From Pirellulaceae bacterium (GTDB taxonomy: Bacteria; Planctomycetota; Planctomycetia; Pirellulales; Pirellulaceae), in assembly GCA_030748485.1 (NCBI GenBank), contig JASMLW010000613.1:1-41549 (forward strand): a DNA stretch of 41,549 nt, written 5' to 3'. The notes under the pieces are model-generated. The model saw only the letters and a list, made by a program, of their open reading frames with translations, did not search any database and had not been told where the DNA came from. Below, in pieces: positions 33,774 through 41,549 of the stretch; positions within the stretch are counted from its first letter, which is position 1; every line of letters starts with the position of its first letter. A program made the position numbers and the translations under genes.

Positions 33774-35455
33774 CGGGACTCCGTTCAGGCGAACCCAGGC
33801 GATTGGCCACTCGTCGCGCGCTGCGTCGGGGCTACTCGATCCTCGAGTTGGTCGTCGCTTTGTCGGCCAGCTCGATGTTGCTCGTCGGCTTGGCGTCGAC
33901 GATGTACGTGGCGATCAAAATCGCCGAGACGCCGACCGCCGCGCAAGACGTCTACGCTTCCAGCGTGGCGCTCCAGCAACTGGCGGACGAGCTGCAATTC
34001 GCCATTCACGTTGTCGAGCAGACGGACAAGGTGATCGAGTTCGCCGTCGCCGACCGCGATGGCGACAACCTCACCGATCTGATTCGCTACGAGTGGTCGG
34101 GCGTGGCCGGCGCGGCGTTGGTGCGGACGTTCAATCAAGGATCGGCGGTCGACGTCGTGCCCAACGTGCAGTCGCTCTCATTGGCGGCGATCGTCAACAC
34201 CAAGGACGAGGAGTTTCCGACAACGCAGGAAAGCGCCGAAACGCTGTTCTGGTCTCACACCACGCTGGCCAACTCAAATGACTGGCGCACGAATACGACG
34301 CAATGGATTGGACAGTATATTCATCCCAACATGTTCTCACCGCCACTTCCCTCGAACGCGATTTCCTGGCGGCCCACGAAGTTGAAGTTCGAGGCCCGCA
34401 AGGATGGCAACGACGACGGGGAGATGTGGCTGCAATTGCGGCAAACGGCGCCGGACATGTCGGGCGATGAACTGCCGACGAGCAACATCTACATGCAGCA
34501 GAAACTCTACGAAACCAGCCTCACGTCAAACTACACCTGGCAGACGTGGACGATGACGGATTCTCACTGGTTGGGCGTTAGCGAAGACCTGGCAGTGGTT
34601 TTTCAAGAGGCCGCCAACGACAAGGCCGGCTACATTCACTACGACGGCGGTGGCGGAGCCGGGCGGGTCATGACGACGGCCAGCGGAGCCAGCTGGACCT
34701 ATAACTCCGATCGGGCGATCTCGGGCGAACTGTACGGCAAGTGGTTGGAGCCGGGCACGCCGATCACCCTCACGCGCCGCTACCTCACCGGACTGCGAGC
34801 CGTCTTGCAGACAGGCAACGGCGGCGACGTGACCAGCCAGATCCAGTTGCTCAACAGCCCCGAACTGATGACGGCGTTTTGGGATGTCGACTTCAGCAGC
34901 GATCCCACACTGGTGGACGCCAACTTCGACGGCGTCGGCGATTGGGCCCGGGTCGATGCTCAGGCGTTCGACACCGGCTCGCTTTCGGCGGGCGTGTGGA
35001 CGATCGACTACCCGCTCAAGTCGACGCCTAACGAAGACTTCGACGACGACTCGACCTTTGAAATCTCGGCGCGCCACACGAACACCGTGGGCGCCGGGCT
35101 GGAGGCCACATGGAACGCCGAGTGGTCGGGATCAACCTGCGGCACGCTGATTGTAAGAATGCAACTGCAAGCCAATTCGACACAAACCGTCACCGTGCAT
35201 CACGTCACCTCAGGCGGCCTGGAGGAGTTGCTCGTCCGCACCCCGGGACTGTCAAGCGGCATGGTGACCGTCCGCCTGGTGACGCTTCCCGACACAAATC
35301 AGGTCAACGTGAAAGTTGCCGGAGTCGACCAGGGCGCCTGGACCTACCAGACTCGTACGCCCGGGCATACGGATAAATACGTCCGCTTGGACAAAGGGAC
35401 CGGGTCGACCGTCGAGGTCGACTTCGCCTCTCTGCGGGAAAGCGACAGTGAGTAG
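33770..35455 (+). CDS. GspJ/PilW-like large pseudopilin
   Basis: 561 aa. The leader RRALRRG precedes YSILELVVALSASSMLLVGL; cleavage after G21 leaves Tyr+1 and Glu+5 (E26). At 561 aa it is more than twice a normal GspJ (about 200 aa). The extra length is beta-rich, with a galactose-binding-like or lectin-like appearance (SGASWTYNSDRAISGELYGK, GVWTIDYPLKSTPNEDFDDD) but no firm domain name. The C-terminal ~190 residues look like a repeated jelly-roll (DVDFSSDPTLVDANFDGVGD, VEVDFASL). The stop codon TAG (35453-35455) is made from the first bases of MITE copy 3. Confidence 0.88.
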   Translation: MTGLRSGEPRRLATRRALRRGYSILELVVALSASSMLLVGLASTMYVAIKIAETPTAAQDVYASSVALQQLADELQFAIHVVEQTDKVIEFAVADRDGDNLTDLIRYEWSGVAGAALVRTFNQGSAVDVVPNVQSLSLAAIVNTKDEEFPTTQESAETLFWSHTTLANSNDWRTNTTQWIGQYIHPNMFSPPLPSNAISWRPTKLKFEARKDGNDDGEMWLQLRQTAPDMSGDELPTSNIYMQQKLYETSLTSNYTWQTWTMTDSHWLGVSEDLAVVFQEAANDKAGYIHYDGGGGAGRVMTTASGASWTYNSDRAISGELYGKWLEPGTPITLTRRYLTGLRAVLQTGNGGDVTSQIQLLNSPELMTAFWDVDFSSDPTLVDANFDGVGDWARVDAQAFDTGSLSAGVWTIDYPLKSTPNEDFDDDSTFEISARHTNTVGAGLEATWNAEWSGSTCGTLIVRMQLQANSTQTVTVHHVTSGGLEELLVRTPGLSSGMVTVRLVTLPDTNQVNVKVAGVDQGAWTYQTRTPGHTDKYVRLDKGTGSTVEVDFASLRESDSE

Positions 35456-35573
35456 AGCGCATTTCAAAACCGATGTCTTGCCGTACGATGGCCTTCCAAG
35501 GCCGTCGTTTTCCGAGGATTTCAAATCCGACGGCCTTGGAAGGCCATCGTACAAGGTTTTGAAACAGCCTCTA
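35453..35573. repeat. MITE-like inverted-repeat element, copy 3, at the J-like gene stop codon
   Basis: 121 bp, same orientation as copy 1, with the 25-bp stem (35483-35507 against 35528-35552) and a 20-nt loop. Its first TAG is the stop of 33770-35455. If TA is the duplicated target, the pre-insertion sequence would also have read GAG TAG, so the protein would be unchanged. It splits the pseudopilin operon; 35574-35697 holds no gene. Confidence 0.87.
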
Positions 35574-35697
35574 GTGGCTAACGACTGTAGTGGACTTGGA
35601 GTCCGATTCAGCACTTGCGAAGAGGGGATTCTTACGAGTTTCACTACGTAAACGAATGACAGATTGATGACGAGAACTCAGACGAGTGTGGCGGCTG

Positions 35698-36576
35698 ATG
35701 GCTGATGGATTTGACAATTCGGACTCGCTCCGCGCTTTGCGGGCACGATTTCGGCGACGGGTGGCCGTTCGGCGGGGCGTGTCGCTGGTGGAGGTCGCCG
35801 TGGCGACTTTGATCATGGGCCTGCTGATGGTCGGCGCGATGCGTGCGTTTCGGCAGTCGATTCACTCATCCGAAACGACCGCCGATTACGGTCGCGCCGC
35901 CTGGCTGGCGAACGACCTGATGGCTGAAGTGCTGCAGACAGGTTACCTGGAGCCTCAGGACACGCCGCAGTTCGGTCTGGAGTTGGGAGAGTCCGCCGGC
36001 GATCGATCGGCGTACGACGACGTCGACGACTACGACGATTGGGACTCCACGCCACCCGAGGACTCCTCGGGCGCTCCGCTCGCCAACTACACCGCATATC
36101 GTCGCAAGGTCATCGTGTCGCATGTCGATCCGAACAGCCTGTCAACCGTATTGACCGACTCGAACGACCAGGGCGTGAAGCGAATCACGGTCGAGGTCTA
36201 TCGCAACGGCGCACTGCAAACTCAACTCGTCTCCCTCCAGACGCTGGGCTGGGTGAACATGATTCCGGACCCGAGCGACAACTCGATGACCGGCGGCGCG
36301 CCGTCGGCGAACAGCGCGCCGATCGCGGCGGCTGGCGGCTCGCCCTTGTCGGGAACGGGAACGCTCAATGTCACGTTCAATTCCGATGGCTCGAACGACG
36401 CCGACGGCGACCCGTTGACCTACGAGTGGGACTTTGACGACGGCGGCAGCTCGACCTCGGCTAACCCGACGCACAATTTCACCGCGGCGGGCGTTTACGA
36501 CGTCACGCTGACGGTGGCCGACGGGCAGGGTGGCGTCGGCACGGACCAGATCACGATCGTGGTGAACTCCCCATGA
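35698..36576 (+). CDS. GspI/PilV-like pseudopilin with C-terminal PKD domain
   Basis: 292 aa from ATG 35698 (a GTG four codons earlier is possible). Leader RRVAVRRG, then VSLVEVAVATLIMGLLMVGA; cleavage after G27 leaves Val+1 and Glu+5 (E32). A globular part follows (EVLQTGYLEPQDTPQFGLEL, a GspI-like region). From about 205 to the end is a PKD domain: VTFNSDGSNDADGDPLTYEW, DFDDGGSSTSANPTHNF and VYDVTLTVADG. PKD domains are surface-exposed beta-sandwiches for binding polymers or proteins and are unusual on a pseudopilin. Stop overlaps the next start by ATGA. Confidence 0.9.
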   Translation: MADGFDNSDSLRALRARFRRRVAVRRGVSLVEVAVATLIMGLLMVGAMRAFRQSIHSSETTADYGRAAWLANDLMAEVLQTGYLEPQDTPQFGLELGESAGDRSAYDDVDDYDDWDSTPPEDSSGAPLANYTAYRRKVIVSHVDPNSLSTVLTDSNDQGVKRITVEVYRNGALQTQLVSLQTLGWVNMIPDPSDNSMTGGAPSANSAPIAAAGGSPLSGTGTLNVTFNSDGSNDADGDPLTYEWDFDDGGSSTSANPTHNFTAAGVYDVTLTVADGQGGVGTDQITIVVNSP

Positions 36577-38366
36577 ATAGCAGCGGCTCAATTCGACGGA
36601 AGACGCGCGCCGGCGACCGGAATGGACGCCCGGCGTCAACGCGGCGCGGAGCCATCATGATCGCCGTGCTGGGCGTGGCCCTGATCGTGTCGGTGATCGG
36701 CGTCTCGGCCGTCATCATCGGCCGCGTGCAGCGCCGCTCATTCGTCAATGCGTTTGACATGATCGAAGCTCGCCAACTGGCGCAAGCGGCGGTCAAGTTG
36801 GCGTTGCAGCGAATCGACGACGACCCCAATTGGCGCTACACCTATCCCAACGGAGCTTGGGAGACCGACGTCGCGCTCGGGGCCGGCGCCTATTCGATCG
36901 AAGGGATCGATCCGGCCGACAACGACCTCACCGACTCGACCGATGACGCTGTCGAGATCACCGGGATCGGCAAGAAAGGAACGGCCATCCAGAAGCTGAA
37001 GGTGACGATCATCACCGCCAGTGATGGACTCAACTGTCTCGACGTCACTCTGCTGTCCGGCGGCGACCTCGATCTCGGCACGGGCGGAGGCGGAGGCATT
37101 ACCCTGACCTGCGACCAACTGATCGCCAGCAACGCCGACGTGAATATCACGTATGGCTCGGTGACGAGCGACGTCGACGCCGCGGGGACCATCACCAACG
37201 ATTGGGCCATCACCGGTACGGTGACCACCGGTGTGCCGCTGCGGCAGTTGCCGGACCGCACGACGGTTCTCGACCATTACGAGAGCAAGGGCGTGGTCAT
37301 TCCCTACGCCAGCCTGCCGACGACTTCGGTTGAGTTTTGCCAGAATCCGGACTTCGAAACGGACGCCGCTTCCTGGCAGGCTTCGACATCACCTTCGTGC
37401 ACGATCGCCCACTCGACCGCTTTCGCCCATTCGGGGACGGGTAGTCTTTTCGTTTCCGGTCGACCAGATACAAGCGCCGGAGCCGAGTACGATGTGACGA
37501 CGCTGGTCCACAACGGCAAGACGTACGAGGTGACCTATTGGGCTAAGGCGTCCACCGGGTCGGAGACAATGCGGCCGACGATGTACATCAACGGCGGCCA
37601 GAGCTTCAACGGCGCGCCGACGATCGTCACCACCTCGTGGACCCAGCTGACAGCGACCATCACGCCCTCCTGGGGAGGCCCCGCCACATCGATCGTGATC
37701 CGATTCGAATCGGACTTCGGCGGCACAAACGTCGACTTCTACCTCGACGACGTGTCGATCAAAGAGAAGATCACCGGCGGTGGACGTATGCTCTACGGAC
37801 AGTTGCTAACGCCCGACAACAACCCGTTCGGAGCGACGCAAGCGGAGGGCATCTACGTCATCGACTGCGGTTCGCAACCGTTGGCGATCGAGCGTTGCCG
37901 CATCCACGGCACCCTGGTGCTGAAGAATCCTCACGACACGGAGTGTGAGATTCGCAGCGGTCCGTTGAACTGGGAGCCAGCCGTCACCAATTACCCGTCA
38001 CTCCTGGTCTACAGCGCGGACGCGGTCGCGACGCCGAAGATCTCGATGACCAATACGGCCCTGCAGGAGTCGGAACTGGGGATCAACTTCAATCCGTCCG
38101 GCAGCGAGTACCACGGCAACTCGAACGGTACGGCGACCGACTCGTACCCCTCGGAGATCCGCGGCATCGTCTATTGCGATGACGACTTCGAGCTGATCGG
38201 ACACCCGACCATTCGCGGCGTAATTCTCGCTCACGACAAGTTGACCGCCTCCGACGACTTTGACCTCTACTACGACTCGGTCCACGCAGCCAACCCACCA
38301 CCCGGGTTCCTGACGAATTCGACGACCCGCATTCTGCTGCAGAGCGCGTCGAAGGTGATCGATTAG
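36573..38366 (+). CDS. GspK/PilX-like pseudopilin with carbohydrate-binding-module-like domain
   Basis: 597 aa. Leader STRRG then AIMIAVLGVALIVSVIGVSA; cleavage after G26 leaves Ala at +5 (A31) instead of Glu, as in GspK-type tip subunits. SFVNAFDMIEARQLAQAAVK matches the following helix. Residues about 257-398 form a CBM4/9-like domain: FCQNPDFETDAASWQ, GKTYEVTYWAKAST and VDFYLDDVSIKE, the last being the usual closing strand of such domains. The remaining C-terminal region (about 405-597) is beta-rich with no named domain. GspK normally caps the pseudopilus, so this protein would present the carbohydrate-binding face at the tip. Last gene of the set. Confidence 0.9.
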   Translation: MNSSGSIRRKTRAGDRNGRPASTRRGAIMIAVLGVALIVSVIGVSAVIIGRVQRRSFVNAFDMIEARQLAQAAVKLALQRIDDDPNWRYTYPNGAWETDVALGAGAYSIEGIDPADNDLTDSTDDAVEITGIGKKGTAIQKLKVTIITASDGLNCLDVTLLSGGDLDLGTGGGGGITLTCDQLIASNADVNITYGSVTSDVDAAGTITNDWAITGTVTTGVPLRQLPDRTTVLDHYESKGVVIPYASLPTTSVEFCQNPDFETDAASWQASTSPSCTIAHSTAFAHSGTGSLFVSGRPDTSAGAEYDVTTLVHNGKTYEVTYWAKASTGSETMRPTMYINGGQSFNGAPTIVTTSWTQLTATITPSWGGPATSIVIRFESDFGGTNVDFYLDDVSIKEKITGGGRMLYGQLLTPDNNPFGATQAEGIYVIDCGSQPLAIERCRIHGTLVLKNPHDTECEIRSGPLNWEPAVTNYPSLLVYSADAVATPKISMTNTALQESELGINFNPSGSEYHGNSNGTATDSYPSEIRGIVYCDDDFELIGHPTIRGVILAHDKLTASDDFDLYYDSVHAANPPPGFLTNSTTRILLQSASKVID

Positions 38367-38464
38367 GCCCCGCGGTGCAGGTCGCGCTTTCCGCGCGCCT
38401 ACTACTCGGCTGCCCGAGCGGCTACAACGTAGGGAGACTTTCCCACACCCCGCGAGGCTCGGCC

Positions 38465-39079
38465 GTGTTTCTATCGCTGGACGGAGTCGATGGAGCCGGC
38501 AAATCCACTCAGATGGATTTGCTTTGCCAGTGGCTGCGCGACGAGGGACGCGATGTGGTCCGCTGTCGCGACCCGGGCAGCACCAGCCTCGGTGAGGCGG
38601 TTCGCCGGCTGTTGCTCGACCCGGATTCCCAAATCGACCGCCGCAGTGAGATGCTGCTCTATATGGCGGCGCGAGCTCAAATGGTGGAGGACGTGATTCG
38701 TCCCCACCTAAAAGCGGGCGGTACGGTTGTCTCCGACCGTTACCTGCTCGCCAACGTCGTCTATCAGGCGCACGCCGGCGGGCTCGATCCAGCTGAAGTC
38801 TGGGACGTCGGGCGGGTCGCGACCAGAGGACTCACGCCGCACCTGACCATCGTGCTGGATCTGGACATCGACACCGCAAAGCACCGCATGGATCGAGAAT
38901 TGGATCGCATGGAGGCGGCCGGCGATGACTTCCACCGGCGAGTTCGCGAGGGGTTCTTAGCGGAGGCGAAAGGCGATGAAGCGATCGCGGTCGTGGCCGC
39001 GTCCGCATCGATCGAAACCGTCGCCGCGGAAATCAGGCGGCTCGTCAGCCCGCTTCTGTCGGCGGAGGAGACCGTATGA
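38465..39079 (+). CDS. tmk: Thymidylate kinase
   Basis: 204 aa with GTG at 38465 (GAGG about 9 nt upstream). The frame is open back to 38375, but those residues do not match the family. P-loop GVDGAGKST (7-15), RDPGSTSLGE (in place of the E. coli-type REPGGT), SDRYLLANVVYQ with the DRY motif, then LDLDIDTAKHRM. It phosphorylates dTMP to dTDP for DNA synthesis. It follows the pseudopilin set by 98 bp and overlaps holB by ATGA. The D-for-E and S-for-G changes in the dTMP-binding motif are conservative. Confidence 0.95.
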   Translation: MFLSLDGVDGAGKSTQMDLLCQWLRDEGRDVVRCRDPGSTSLGEAVRRLLLDPDSQIDRRSEMLLYMAARAQMVEDVIRPHLKAGGTVVSDRYLLANVVYQAHAGGLDPAEVWDVGRVATRGLTPHLTIVLDLDIDTAKHRMDRELDRMEAAGDDFHRRVREGFLAEAKGDEAIAVVAASASIETVAAEIRRLVSPLLSAEETV

Positions 39080-40092
39080 ACTGGTCATCAGTTCTCGGAC
39101 ACGACGAGCAAGTGGAGCGGTTTCGCCGCGCGAATGATCGCGGGCGCCTGGCGACCTCCTTCCTGTTCGTGGGGCCGTCCGGCGTCGGCAAGCGAACCTT
39201 CGCCCGCCAGTTGGCGAAGACGTTGCTCTGCGAACAGAACGATGGCTTCGACGCCTGCGGTCGCTGCGCCGCGTGTGTTCAAGTCGCCGCCAGCACGCAT
39301 CCCGACTTGATCGAAATCTCCAAACCGGCCGAGCGGAGTTTCATTCCGATCGAGTTGTTCATCGGCGACCGCGAGCATCGAAATCGCGACGGCTTGTGCC
39401 ATCATATCTCACTGACTCCGTTTTGCGGCGGACGCAAAGTGGCGATCATCGACGACGCCGATTTCTTGAATATCGAAGGCGCGAACTGCCTGCTCAAGAC
39501 GCTCGAAGAACCGCCGCACGGCTCAGTCCTGATTCTCATCGGCACGTCCGTCCAAAAACAGTTGCCGACGATTCTCTCTCGCTGCCAGGTCGTGCACTTC
39601 CAATCGCTGGCGGAGAGTCAAGTGGAGCAACTGCTGCGCGACAACGAACTCGTTGACTCGCCCCAGATTGCCGCGACGCTGGCGGCCCGGTCTGGCGGCA
39701 GTGTGCAAGCGGCGCTGGCGGCCGCCGATGAGGAAGCGAGACAGTTCCGCGACGAGTTTCTCAGCCGCATCACCAGCGATCGTTGGAACGGTATTGAGTT
39801 GGCGGATGAGGTCAGGCGGCATGTCGAGCAGGCGGGGAAGGACTCCCAGCCGCAGCGAGAGCGGTTGCGGCAATTGGCCGGCGCCGCCACAGAGCACTTC
39901 CGACAACTCATGCGGAACTCCGCCGGAGCCGGCGGTGGGCAACGGCATGCCTCCTGGAATGGCGGAGCCGAACAGGCGATCCAATGCGCCCTCTGTTGCA
40001 TTGAGACAGAGGAGCACATCGCCGCCAACGCGAACATCAAGAACCTGATCGAGTGGTGGCTCCACGAACTCTACGTCTGCTCGCACAAATGA
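39076..40092 (+). CDS. holB: DNA polymerase III delta prime subunit
   Basis: 338 aa. Walker A-like GPSGVGKR (33-40), a zinc site with C52, C61, C64 and C67 (CEQNDGFDACGRCAAC), IIDDADFLNIEGANCLLKTL as the Walker B region, EEPPHGSVLILIGTS and LPTILSRCQVVHF (SRC motif). Delta prime is part of the clamp-loader complex that puts the beta sliding clamp on DNA. The ATG overlaps the tmk stop by four bases, a common tmk-holB coupling. The last codons and stop are followed by a 12-bp tandem repeat. Confidence 0.95.
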   Translation: MNWSSVLGHDEQVERFRRANDRGRLATSFLFVGPSGVGKRTFARQLAKTLLCEQNDGFDACGRCAACVQVAASTHPDLIEISKPAERSFIPIELFIGDREHRNRDGLCHHISLTPFCGGRKVAIIDDADFLNIEGANCLLKTLEEPPHGSVLILIGTSVQKQLPTILSRCQVVHFQSLAESQVEQLLRDNELVDSPQIAATLAARSGGSVQAALAAADEEARQFRDEFLSRITSDRWNGIELADEVRRHVEQAGKDSQPQRERLRQLAGAATEHFRQLMRNSAGAGGGQRHASWNGGAEQAIQCALCCIETEEHIAANANIKNLIEWWLHELYVCSHK

Positions 40093-40126
40093 CTGCACAA
40101 ATGACTGCACAGACGACTGCACAGAT
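40090..40126. repeat. Three 12-bp tandem repeats starting at the holB stop codon
   Basis: GACTGCACAAAT, GACTGCACAGAC and GACTGCACAGAT follow each other from 40091, with the holB stop TGA (40090-40092) as the start of the first unit. The preceding codons TCG CAC AAA look like the source of one unit. Confidence 0.8.
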
Positions 40127-40132
40127 GATTCG

Positions 40133-40549
40133 TCATTCACCGTGGACAGTGATGAGGATTCGCCGCGCCGTCGCTCGGTCCCGGTGCTCGCACAGATAGA
40201 CGCCCTGCCAGGTTCCGAGGGCCAGGCAACCGTTTTGGATGGGGATCGAAAGCGAGCACCCCAGCAGCGACGACTTCACGTGGGCCGGCATGTCGTCCGG
40301 CCCCTCCAGCGTGTGCGCGTAGGGAAAGTCCTCCGGAGCGATCGAGTTGAGCGATGATTCCAGGTCGACCGGCACATCGGGATCGGCGTTCTCGTTGATG
40401 GTCAGGGACGCCGATGTGTGTTGGAGAAAGAGGTGGCACAGTCCGACTCGACACTCGGCGATCTCCGGCGTCGCATCCAGAACTCGGTTTGTGATGAGGT
40501 GGAGACCCCGCCCGCAGCGAGGAAGCTGAATTGTCTGTTGAATCCACAT
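40133..40549 (-). CDS. YjbQ / UPF0047 family protein (secondary thiamine-phosphate synthase-like)
   Basis: 138 aa, full length for the family. Motifs: FLQHTSASLTINENADPDVP, LEGPDDMPAHVKSSLLG and GTWQGVYLCEHRD; the three His-rich segments form the metal site. The E. coli member YjbQ can replace ThiE in suppressor tests, hence the name thiamine-phosphate synthase enzyme, but the natural role is uncertain. It is convergent with holB (40 bp between stops, filled by the 12-bp repeats). No thi genes are near. Confidence 0.93.
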   Translation of the reverse strand: MWIQQTIQLPRCGRGLHLITNRVLDATPEIAECRVGLCHLFLQHTSASLTINENADPDVPVDLESSLNSIAPEDFPYAHTLEGPDDMPAHVKSSLLGCSLSIPIQNGCLALGTWQGVYLCEHRDRATARRILITVHGE

Positions 40550-41229
40550 GGATCTGTTCCTGCGATTGACCAGTAGGGAGTCCCGCTTCGTGGCGAGAAT
40601 CGGCGAACGGCGAGTTTCTCGACGTCTGAGCCAAGTTTCCAGCTCGAGAAGAGTGGTTGCGGATATTTCTTAGCGAATTTTTTACCGCGAATAGAGATCA
40701 TTTACTGAGCGGCGCCGGATGGCGGCCGCGCGGCGGTCGGCAGTCGTCCGCCCCGCCACCCATTCCTCGGACCGCAGCGTTAAGGGGGAATGGCCACCCT
40801 TAGCGGATGCGTACGGATCGGCGGCGACCCTAACTTATCAGCGTTGATTCACTTGTCGACAAAACGCCGAATCGGCCGAGTGTCAAGGTGGGCCAAACGC
40901 CCCGACTTTGCCGAACGGGGATCTCCATAAAAGCAGAAAAACGAGCCAAATCCCAGGAAACGAGCCGATCTGGTGACAAAAAAATGCTTGACATGATTCA
41001 CCCAAAGACAAAGAATAGCGTGCTCTGGTGAGGAGCCGTCCCCCCTTGACTTGCGATATCGACCATTCCTGTCGATTCAACAGTCGCCACGGCAACTCAG
41101 AGACAAAAAAGCTAACGGCTGAGCTTTCCACGCGGTGCGCATGAGGCGTTGACCAAACCGCGGGAAATCGTCGACAGGAAGCAAGCTCAGCGACTTCATC
41201 CCACAATCGCAACCACGCGGAGGTGTATT
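40550..41229. other. Gene-poor 680-bp region upstream of the 74-aa gene
   Basis: No convincing coding frame; the leftward frame at 40883-41212 has atypical composition and no start context. The stretch 40600-40710 and 40900-41040 is AT-richer than its surroundings. One good promoter-like site (40988-41016) faces the small gene, leaving a leader of about 200 nt in which I saw several short complementary words but no known riboswitch or RNA gene. Confidence 0.5.
40988..41016 (+). promoter_or_regulatory. Sigma70-type promoter candidate for the 74-aa gene
   Basis: TTGACA (40988-40993), a 17-bp spacer and AAGAAT (41011-41016, four of six matches to TATAAT). Transcription would begin near 41023, giving a leader of about 205 nt to the ATG at 41230. 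Confidence 0.5.
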
Positions 41230-41454
41230 ATGCCCAAGGTCAGCAACGTATTTGAGGCGATCCTAAAGTACGGCCACGATGAGGACTTCGCTCCTGCGGA
41301 GTCCGACGATTTCTCGGCCACGGATGCTCCGGCCGGTTCAAGGGAGAAGATCGAAGTGCTCCGTCGCCGCATCGAGTCGGGTACGCCCCTCTGGCACAAT
41401 GAGGACCGAGTCGATTACAGCGGCCTCACCGGCGCCGTGCGACCGCGCGAGTAA
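41230..41454 (+). CDS. Small conserved-type soluble protein, unknown function
   Basis: 74 aa, starting MPKVSNVFEAILKYGHDEDF with GGAGGT 5 nt before the ATG; an earlier in-frame start at 41149 has no ribosome site. No signal peptide or membrane helix. A helix (SREKIEVLRRRIESGTPLWH) is followed by NEDRVDYSGL. I have the impression of similar short proteins with LRRRxExGxPLWHxxDR in other planctomycetes, but no function is known to me. A strong terminator follows at 41498. Confidence 0.75.
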   Translation: MPKVSNVFEAILKYGHDEDFAPAESDDFSATDAPAGSREKIEVLRRRIESGTPLWHNEDRVDYSGLTGAVRPRE

Positions 41455-41497
41455 TCTCGCCCGACATTCTTTCATCAGGCTGCGCGCCGCGCAGCAA

Positions 41498-41525
41498 AAA
41501 ACGCCGCTCATCAAAGCGGCGTTTT
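41498..41525 (+). terminator. Intrinsic terminator after the 74-aa gene
   Basis: Perfect 11-bp stem (AAAACGCCGCT at 41498-41508 against AGCGGCGTTTT at 41515-41525), loop CATCAA, with the TTTT at the stem's 3' end. It lies 43 bp after the stop. Confidence 0.85.
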
Positions 41526-41549
41526 CGGTGCGCGTAGTGGGATTCGCCA

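Noticed and set aside
40883-41212. 109-aa leftward ORF upstream of the small gene
   Set aside because: It has no ribosome site, overlaps the promoter candidate and the leader of 41230-41454, and has no family features.

Overview
The window looks like chromosomal DNA from a planctomycete, most likely Pirellulales-like. This is inferred from its GC-rich codon use, a DUF1559 protein with a zinc ribbon, a TIGR03000-type repeat protein, Ser/Thr kinases (one beside an ECF sigma factor), a DUF11 surface protein, an HTTM membrane protein, and dispersed repeats with the core ACCCGACGCGYRAGCGAGGGA. I saw no rRNA, tRNA, transposase, phage gene or CRISPR array.

Layout. 1-5.3 kb: a MITE-like repeat, an internally duplicated exported protein, a membrane-anchored EEP-family hydrolase, a DUF1559 protein, KDPG aldolase (eda) and a small SHOCT-like membrane protein. 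5.5-8.8 kb: clpX with a strong terminator, a small membrane protein and a class I aminotransferase. 8.9-12.4 kb: a tandem-GNAT protein, a VOC protein and a large exported alpha/beta hydrolase in one probable operon. 12.5-17.4 kb: envelope genes, comprising a DUF11 putative lipoprotein, two paralogous exported proteins and a divergent LolA-like protein. 17.4-26.3 kb: housekeeping genes (pdxA, dtd, accA, truA, asd) mixed with a membrane protein, a YdjM-like protein, a glycosyltransferase and an atypical kinase. 26.4-29.4 kb: an overlapping HTTM/partner pair and a Gly/Ser/His-rich TIGR03000 protein. 29.5-30.4 kb: a four-unit array of about 172 bp, then a second MITE copy. 30.4-33.1 kb: a zinc-ribbon Ser/Thr kinase behind an ECF sigma factor. 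33.2-38.4 kb: a four-gene pseudopilin cluster (H-, J-, I- and K-like), in which the I-like protein carries a PKD domain and the K-like one a carbohydrate-binding-module-like domain. 38.5-41.5 kb: tmk-holB, a convergent YjbQ-family gene, a gene-poor stretch and a 74-residue protein.

How the genes work together. The pseudopilin cluster is the best candidate for an unusual system. It encodes the pieces of a type II secretion or type IV pilus tip, including a K-like subunit lacking Glu+5, but no ATPase, secretin or prepilin peptidase is in the window. The J/I junction holds a MITE-like hairpin whose first three bases are the stop codon of the J-like gene. The other two copies of this element also sit just beyond gene 3' ends. 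Several other genes have short iterated sequences starting at or just after their stop codons, so gene 3' ends here seem to be hotspots for repeat insertion or slippage.
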